Below, in pieces: positions 12,475 to 16,681 of a stretch of DNA of 16,681 nucleotides; within the stretch, counting starts at the first letter, position 1; each line of letters opens with the position of its first letter. Source of the DNA: Pseudomonadota bacterium. Its GTDB lineage: Bacteria > Pseudomonadota > Gammaproteobacteria > Xanthomonadales > Xanthomonadaceae. The notes beneath the pieces were generated by a model, which did no database searches, was not told the DNA's origin, and saw nothing but the letters and a program-made list of their open reading frames with translations. The stretch is from contig JAEWFT010000012.1 of NCBI GenBank assembly GCA_023388715.1, positions 1-16,681 on the forward strand. Direction: 5' to 3'. Made by a program: the position numbers and the translations under genes.

Positions 12475-14502
12475 ATGAACGCACCCGACTCGCCCTATCC
12501 GAATCTGTTCAAGCCGCTGGACCTGGGCTTCACCACGTTGCGCAACCGGGTGCTGATGGGCTCGATGCATACGGGCCTCGAGGACCGCGCGCGGGACTTC
12601 CCGAAACTCGCCGCGTACTTCGCGGAGCGCGCTGCGGGCGGGGTCGGGCTGATCGTGACCGGCGGATTCTCGCCCAACCTCGTCGGCTGGCTGAAGCCGT
12701 TCGCCAGCCGGATGTCGATGCCCTGGCACGTGCGCCGGCATCGCCAGGTGACCGCGGCGGTGCATGCGCAGGACGGCCGTATCTGCCTGCAATTGCTGCA
12801 CGCCGGGCGGTACGCCTATCACCCGCTCTCGGTGGCACCCTCGCGCGTGAAGTCGCCGATCAATCCGTTCACTCCCCGCGCCCTGTCGGCCCGCGCGATC
12901 GAGCGCCACATACGCGATTTCGCCACCGCCGCCCGCCTCGCCCGCGACGCCGGTTACGACGGAGTGGAGATCATGGGCTCCGAGGGCTACCTGCTCAACG
13001 AGTTCACCACCGCGCGTGGCAACCGCCGAACCGACGGCTGGGGCGGCGATGCGACGCGGCGGATGCGCTTCGCGGTGGAGATCGTGCGCGCGGTGCGCGA
13101 GGCCTGCGGACCCGACTTCATCCTGGTCTACCGCCTGTCCATGCTGGACCTGGTGGACGGCGGCAACGGCTGGGCCGACATCGTTGCCCAGGCAAAGGCG
13201 GTCGAGGCCGCGGGGGCGACCATCATCAATACCGGCATCGGCTGGCACGAGTCGCGGGTGCCCACCATCGCCACCTCGGTGCCGCGCGCGGCGTTCTCCG
13301 GGGTCACCGCGAAACTCAAGCCCCATGTGCAGCTGCCGCTGGTGGCGACCAACCGCATCAACATGCCCGAGGTCGCGGAAGCGGTGCTGGCCTCCGGCGG
13401 CGCCGACATGGTGTCGATGGCGCGCCCGCTGCTCGCCGACCCGCAATGGGTCGCCAAGGCCCGCGCCGGGCGTCCCGAGGCGATCAATACCTGCATCGCC
13501 TGCAACCAGGCCTGCCTGGACCATGTGTTCGAGAACAAGCGCGCCAGTTGCCTGGTCAACCCGCGCGCCTGCGCCGAGACCGAACTGACCTGGCGCCCGG
13601 CGGCGACCCCGAAAACGATCGCTGTGGTCGGCGCGGGTCCCGCGGGCCTGGCCTGCGCCACGCTTGCGGCCGAACGCGGCCACCGGGTGACGCTGTTCGA
13701 TGCCGCGGATTGCATCGGCGGTCAGTTCAATCTCGCCAAGCGCATCCCCGGCAAGGAGGAGTTCCACGAGACGCTGCGCTATTTCAGCCAGCGCATCGCC
13801 GAGACCGGGGTGCAGCTGCAGCTCGGCGCCCGCGTGGAGGCCGTCACCCTGGAGGGCTTCGACGAGGTGGTGGTGGCCACCGGCGTACGCCCGCGGCGGG
13901 TCGACTTCCCCGGCCACGACCATAACAAGGTCGTGGGCTACCTTGATGTGCTGCAGGGCCGCGTGGCGCCGGGGGCGAAGGTGGCGATCGTGGGTGCCGG
14001 CGGGATCGGCTTCGACGTCGCCGAATTCCTGGTCGAGCACGGCGACTCCCCCACCCTGGACCGCGAGCGCTGGATGGCCGAATGGGGGGTGGATCCGGCG
14101 TTCGAAGCTCCGGGAGGCCTCACGCCCCCGCAGCCGGCTGCGCCCGCGCGCCGCGTCTGGTTGCTGCAGCGTTCGGCCGGCAAGCCCGGCGCACGCCTGG
14201 GCAAGACCACCGGCTGGATCCATCGCGCCACCCTGAAGGCCAAGGGCGTGCAGATGCTGGGCGGGGTCGAGTACCTGGGCGTCGATGACGCTGGCTTCCA
14301 TGTCCGCGTGGACGGGCAGGACCAGGTGCTCGATGTCGACCATGTGGTGGTCTGCGCCGGGCAGGAGCCGCAGCGCGACCTGCACGAGGCGCTCGCCGCA
14401 TGCGGACGGAGTGCCCACCTGATCGGTGGCGCCGATGTCGCGGCGGAGCTGGACGCCAAGCGCGCGATCGACCAGGGCACCCGCCTGGCCGCGCTCCTCT
14501 GA
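12475..14502 (+). CDS. fadH: 2,4-dienoyl-CoA reductase (NADPH), FadH type
   Basis: The 675-residue flavo-iron-sulfur enzyme reduces 2,4-dienoyl-CoA intermediates in the beta-oxidation of polyunsaturated fatty acids. The N-terminal Old-Yellow-Enzyme-like TIM barrel (about 1-335) binds FMN and substrate; Y172 (GSEGYLLNEF) and H258 (GIGWHESRVPT) match the E. coli active-site Tyr166 and His252 with a constant offset of six. The 4Fe-4S cysteines are C340, C343, C347 and C359 (CIACNQACLDHVF, then SCLVNPRAC). A FAD-binding Rossmann motif, VVGAGPAG, follows at 384-391, and a second dinucleotide fold, IVGAGGIG, for NADPH at about 505. Length and full domain order match FadH rather than shorter OYE enzymes. 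The gene stands alone, divergent from the OmpA gene, and has no Shine-Dalgarno before its ATG. Confidence 0.93.
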   Translation: MNAPDSPYPNLFKPLDLGFTTLRNRVLMGSMHTGLEDRARDFPKLAAYFAERAAGGVGLIVTGGFSPNLVGWLKPFASRMSMPWHVRRHRQVTAAVHAQDGRICLQLLHAGRYAYHPLSVAPSRVKSPINPFTPRALSARAIERHIRDFATAARLARDAGYDGVEIMGSEGYLLNEFTTARGNRRTDGWGGDATRRMRFAVEIVRAVREACGPDFILVYRLSMLDLVDGGNGWADIVAQAKAVEAAGATIINTGIGWHESRVPTIATSVPRAAFSGVTAKLKPHVQLPLVATNRINMPEVAEAVLASGGADMVSMARPLLADPQWVAKARAGRPEAINTCIACNQACLDHVFENKRASCLVNPRACAETELTWRPAATPKTIAVVGAGPAGLACATLAAERGHRVTLFDAADCIGGQFNLAKRIPGKEEFHETLRYFSQRIAETGVQLQLGARVEAVTLEGFDEVVVATGVRPRRVDFPGHDHNKVVGYLDVLQGRVAPGAKVAIVGAGGIGFDVAEFLVEHGDSPTLDRERWMAEWGVDPAFEAPGGLTPPQPAAPARRVWLLQRSAGKPGARLGKTTGWIHRATLKAKGVQMLGGVEYLGVDDAGFHVRVDGQDQVLDVDHVVVCAGQEPQRDLHEALAACGRSAHLIGGADVAAELDAKRAIDQGTRLAALL

Positions 14503-14784
14503 GCTGAATGCGCGGCCTTGCCGGCCACCGTGACCCGGCGTTAACGACCCATGCGTTCAGCTGGCGTTGGGGAAAGTGCCAATACTGTGCGCGCACTTTC
14601 CGCCCTGCCCCTTCCGCACCGACGCCGTGCGCGGCAGGCACCACCGGCCCCCGCCCGACATGCGGGTGGCCCGGGCAAAGGCCGCCATAGAGCGCCCGCC
14701 CTCCCCAGTACGCCATGACGTGGATCACACGACGGTCCCGTGCCGACGATGCGCTTCCACGCCGCAACGGAGCAAGGAGTTCGA
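14503..14784. other. Longest gene-free stretch, with a perfect 9-13-9 dyad
   Basis: This 282-bp interval between fadH and the wall hydrolase shows no credible gene: frames through it lack start signals or run on out of phase into neighbours. Its clear feature is the inverted repeat GGAAAGTGC (14571-14579) and GCACTTTCC (14593-14601), whose arm centres are 22 bp apart, about two helical turns. A TACTGT lies between the arms (14583-14588) and could be a -10 box. The overlapping GTGCGCGCAC (14587-14596) is itself palindromic. The rest is GC-rich sequence without recognisable sites until the AGGAG before 14785. Confidence 0.55.
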
Positions 14785-15252
14785 ATGAAACTGGCATGGA
14801 TCCTCTGGTTGTCGAGCAACGTGCTCCCGCAACCAGCCGCCGACTCGCTGTGCCTCAGCACCACCGTGTACCTGGAAGCGCGCGACCAGAGCGTGCGCGG
14901 GCAGCAGGCGGTCGCCGAGGTCGCGCTGCGCCGCCGCGACAGTGGCCTGTGGGGCGGCAACCTGTGCGAGGTGGTCACCGCGCGCAAGCAGTTCGCGCCC
15001 ACCATCGTCCCCGCCTACACCCGCCTGTCCAACACGCGCGCCTGGGAACAGGCGGTGAGCGTGTCGCTGGCCTCCGAGCGCAACTGGGCGCTGCCGGCCG
15101 GCCAGCGCCGGGAGATCGTCCCCGGCGCCAGCCATTTTATGGCGCACGCGATCGCCTCGCCGTCCTGGGGCAACGCCCACCAGGTCGCCACCATCGGCGA
15201 CCACACCTTCCTCAAGGTGCAGTCGCTGCGCCCGCGCAAGGCGCGCAGCTGA
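14785..15252 (+). CDS. SleB-like cell wall hydrolase (Hydrolase_2 family)
   Basis: The 155-residue protein covers essentially one Hydrolase_2 domain. Recognisable elements are CLSTTVYLEARDQSVRGQQA with the likely catalytic E31 (23-42), AVAEVALRRR (42-51), CEVVTARKQFAP (61-72), GASHFMAH (114-121) and ATIGDHTFLKV (135-145). The family, named after the spore-cortex enzyme SleB, cleaves peptidoglycan glycan strands, probably as a lytic transglycosylase; in a Gram-negative it would act on the wall during growth or remodelling. The N-terminus MKLAWILWLSSNVLPQPA looks like a short signal peptide without an ideal cleavage site. C23 and C61 could pair. AGGAG lies 5 nt before the ATG; an in-frame start at 14740 has no such site. 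Family assignment is good; export is likely but not certain. Confidence 0.88.
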   Translation: MKLAWILWLSSNVLPQPAADSLCLSTTVYLEARDQSVRGQQAVAEVALRRRDSGLWGGNLCEVVTARKQFAPTIVPAYTRLSNTRAWEQAVSVSLASERNWALPAGQRREIVPGASHFMAHAIASPSWGNAHQVATIGDHTFLKVQSLRPRKARS

Positions 15253-15264
15253 TCATTCCGCGCC

Positions 15265-15281
15265 TGCAACGCCCCGTTGCA
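15265..15281 (+). terminator. Weak stem-loop after the cell wall hydrolase gene
   Basis: TGCAAC and GTTGCA form a 6-bp stem around GCCCC, 12 nt after the stop codon, followed at a distance by the pyrimidine-rich CTGTTTCCTT. The T-tract is not adjacent, so terminator function is doubtful. Confidence 0.25.
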
Positions 15282-15347
15282 CGCTGCCTGCTGTTTCCTT
15301 GACGCGCCCGACGCGATCATGGGGATTCCCTCTCGCAGGATTTCCCC

Positions 15348-15977
15348 ATGAAGCTCTATACCAAGCCGGGCGCATGCTCAACCGCCGACCACATCGCGCT
15401 GCACTGGGCGGGCATCCCGTTCGAGGTCGAGATCCTCGACAACGCAAGCCGCAAGTCGCCGGAGTTCCTCGCGCTGAATCCGGCAGGCGCGGTGCCGGTG
15501 GTGGTCGATGACGCCGCGGAAGGCGGGCGCTTCGTGCTGACCCAGAACGCCGCGATCATGGGCTACATCGCCGACAGCGCGCCGCAGGCCGAGCTGATGG
15601 GCGACGGCAGCGCGCGCCAGCGCGCCGAAGCCACCCGCTGGCTGTCCTTCGTCAACTCCGACCTGCACCCCTCCTACACCCCGCTGTTCGCGCCGGGGCT
15701 GTTCATGCGCGGCGCCGAGCACTACGACACGGTGAAGGAACAGGCGCGCAAGCGCGTGCGCAAGCATTACGAAACCGTGGACGCGCGCCTGGCCGAAAGC
15801 GGCGGCTGGCTGGCGGGCTTCCGCAGCGTCGCCGACCCCTATCTGTACGTCACCCTGCTGTGGGCGGACGCGCTGGGCATCGACACCTCGGACCTCGCGC
15901 ATGTCGTGGCCTTCCGCGCGCGCATGGACGCCGATGCGGGCGTGCAGGCCGCCCTCAAGGCCGAAGGCCTGGGCTGA
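15348..15977 (+). CDS. Glutathione S-transferase, beta class
   Basis: The 209-residue cytoplasmic enzyme begins MKLYTKPGACSTADHIAL, the beta-class bacterial GST signature with C10, which contacts glutathione. The thioredoxin-like domain (about 1-80) includes the cis-proline in AVPVV (48-52) and TQNAAIMGYIAD (65-76). Most beta GSTs carry Glu-Ser or Glu-Asn at the glutathione-carboxylate site, whereas Gln-Asn is found here. The helical domain (about 88-209) contains H107 in NSDLHPSYTPLF, equivalent to His106 of E. coli GST, and the folding motif region VADPYLYVTLLWA. Beta GSTs conjugate electrophiles and reduce mixed disulfides; the physiological substrate is unknown. AGGA lies 7 nt before the ATG. 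A TTGACG at 15299-15304 could be a -35 box but lacks a partner. Confidence 0.92.
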   Translation: MKLYTKPGACSTADHIALHWAGIPFEVEILDNASRKSPEFLALNPAGAVPVVVDDAAEGGRFVLTQNAAIMGYIADSAPQAELMGDGSARQRAEATRWLSFVNSDLHPSYTPLFAPGLFMRGAEHYDTVKEQARKRVRKHYETVDARLAESGGWLAGFRSVADPYLYVTLLWADALGIDTSDLAHVVAFRARMDADAGVQAALKAEGLG

Positions 15978-15998
15978 GCCCGGCGGGCGCGGCGGCGA

Positions 15999-16496
15999 TC
16001 AGTCGCCGTCGCGCTGCCACACCCGCGACATCTCGAGGTAGGTGAAGCTGGCCGACCAGGTGATCAGCAGCAACCCGGTCACCGCCTCCATCCCGGTCAG
16101 CAGGCGGATCGGCCCGACCGGCGACAGGTCGCCCAGCCCGAGCGTGGTGTACATCGTCGCCGAGAAGTAGATCGCATCGAACAGGCTGCCGATGCCGTTC
16201 GGCCCATGCACGTAGCCCATGTCCGGCTGCTGCTCCATCCAGTAGTAGCCGATGCCATAGCACCAGATCTCCACCACGTGCAGCCCCAGCAGCGCGAAGA
16301 TGAGGCCGACGAAGCCCGCCCGCTGCTTGCGCGACCCGGTCGCGCGCGCGCGGCCCGAGGTGCGCGGCCCGTAGTGCCGGGCCAGCCACTTCAGGCCTTC
16401 GTAATGCAGCAGCACCACCAGGATCGTCAGCAGTGCGGTGATCGCCGCGACCTTGGCGAACTCGTCGAGGCTGCCCTCGGGCAGCAGCGGCCACAT
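15999..16496 (-). CDS. Small ion channel protein, two-TM potassium-channel pore family
   Basis: The 165-residue inner-membrane protein has hydrophobic segments at about 13-32, 61-87 and 132-152, with a basic cytoplasmic loop (HYGPRTSGRARATGSRKQR) between the first two. Between the last two lies a pore helix and filter, LFDAIYFSATMYTTLGLGDLSP; the filter T118-L119-G120-L121-G122-D123 corresponds to TxGYGD of potassium channels with Leu in place of Tyr. The last two TM segments and the filter make an Ion_trans_2-type pore, so a tetramer is expected. No regulatory domain such as RCK is present. The start follows GAGG at 5 nt, and that site overlaps the stop codon of prpC, from which it is 7 nt away, so translation is probably coupled. 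Channel family is well supported; ion selectivity is not established. Confidence 0.85.
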   Translation of the reverse strand: MWPLLPEGSLDEFAKVAAITALLTILVVLLHYEGLKWLARHYGPRTSGRARATGSRKQRAGFVGLIFALLGLHVVEIWCYGIGYYWMEQQPDMGYVHGPNGIGSLFDAIYFSATMYTTLGLGDLSPVGPIRLLTGMEAVTGLLLITWSASFTYLEMSRVWQRDGD

Positions 16497-16503
16497 GGCG
16501 GCC

Positions 16504-16681
16504 TCAGCGCTGCCCGATCGGCACGAATTCGCGGTCTTCCGGACCGGTGTAGTTCGCGCTGGGGCGGATGATCTTGCCGTCGATGCGCTGCTCGATCACG
16601 TGCGCGCTCCAGCCGGCGGTGCGCGCGATCACGAACAGCGGGGTGAACATCGCGGTGGGCACGCCCATCATGTGGTAGCTG
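16504..16681 (-). CDS. prpC: 2-methylcitrate synthase, C-terminal end (5' part outside window)
   Basis: Only the last 58 residues are present. They read MMGVPTAMFTPLFVIARTAG, then WSAHVIEQRIDGKIIRPSA and NYTGPEDREFVPIGQR, matching the end of 2-methylcitrate synthases, where the active-site arginine falls in the ARTAGW segment and IIRPSANYTGPE is characteristic. PrpC condenses propionyl-CoA with oxaloacetate in the methylcitrate cycle. An ordinary citrate synthase ends differently, so the 2-methylcitrate form is preferred, though dual-function enzymes exist. The stop codon overlaps the Shine-Dalgarno of the downstream channel gene. The remaining prp genes, if present, would lie beyond the right edge. 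Confidence 0.88.
   Translation of the reverse strand, partial: SYHMMGVPTAMFTPLFVIARTAGWSAHVIEQRIDGKIIRPSANYTGPEDREFVPIGQR

Noticed and set aside
14567..14788. A 73-codon frame in the gap before the wall hydrolase
   Set aside because: It would start at TTG inside the 9-13-9 dyad, has no Shine-Dalgarno, is Pro/Arg-rich and overlaps the hydrolase start.
15299..15327. TTGACG as a -35 box for the GST gene
   Set aside because: The hexamer is good, but no acceptable -10 sequence lies 16-18 bp downstream (the region reads GGGGATT), so I do not list it as a promoter.
1..16681. CRISPR arrays, tRNA or rRNA genes, IS elements, prophage genes
   Set aside because: I saw no regularly spaced repeats, cloverleaf-like segments, transposase or integrase motifs on either strand; only a dedicated search could exclude small RNAs.

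Overview
The window is very GC-rich with dense, mostly ordinary bacterial genes. Gene content points to a gammaproteobacterium of the Xanthomonadaceae/Lysobacteraceae (Lysobacter, Luteimonas, Pseudoxanthomonas, Thermomonas type). The main clues are a tandem pair of S46 dipeptidyl-peptidases, one nearly colinear with the 722-residue DAP BII I recall from Pseudoxanthomonas mexicana, an OmpA protein with a thrombospondin-type-3 calcium repeat, and -10 boxes in a GGTANAAT context. I see no tRNA, rRNA, CRISPR array, insertion sequence or phage gene. The genus assignment is inference.

Layout. 1-1978 (minus): folC followed by a SPOR-domain, DedD-like inner-membrane protein that runs off the left edge; a near-perfect -10 box lies between them. 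2049-2828 (plus): an unrecognised lipoprotein, convergent with a histidine-phosphatase gene (2836-3486, minus). 3549-7958 (minus): two S46 exopeptidase genes read as one unit and ending in a clear rho-independent terminator. 8089-10478 (plus, divergent from the peptidases): tdh and kbl, the two-step threonine-to-glycine pathway, separated by a 106-nt nested palindrome. 10533-11021 (minus): a small exported protein of unknown function. 11105-12241 (minus): an OmpA-family porin with a strong terminator and a 233-bp upstream region. 12475-14502 (plus): a FadH-type 2,4-dienoyl-CoA reductase. 14503-14784: the longest gene-free stretch, with a perfect 9-13-9 dyad. 14785-15252 (plus): a SleB-like cell-wall hydrolase. 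15348-15977 (plus): a beta-class glutathione S-transferase. 15999-16681 (minus): a small potassium-channel-like protein directly behind the 3' end of a 2-methylcitrate synthase gene that runs off the right edge.

How the genes fit together. Much of the window is consistent with life on peptides and fatty acids: exported dipeptidases trim peptides, Tdh/Kbl turn threonine into glycine and acetyl-CoA, FadH handles unsaturated fatty acids, and PrpC handles propionyl-CoA. The remainder is envelope upkeep (SPOR protein, OmpA, wall hydrolase, lipoprotein) and housekeeping (FolC, GST).

I did not find a convincing undescribed multi-gene system. The points most worth a second look are the palindromic element inside tdh-kbl, the divergent specificity residues and a broken conserved motif in the S46 pair, the channel with a TLGLGD filter coupled to prpC, two candidate leaderless genes, and the dyad upstream of the wall hydrolase.
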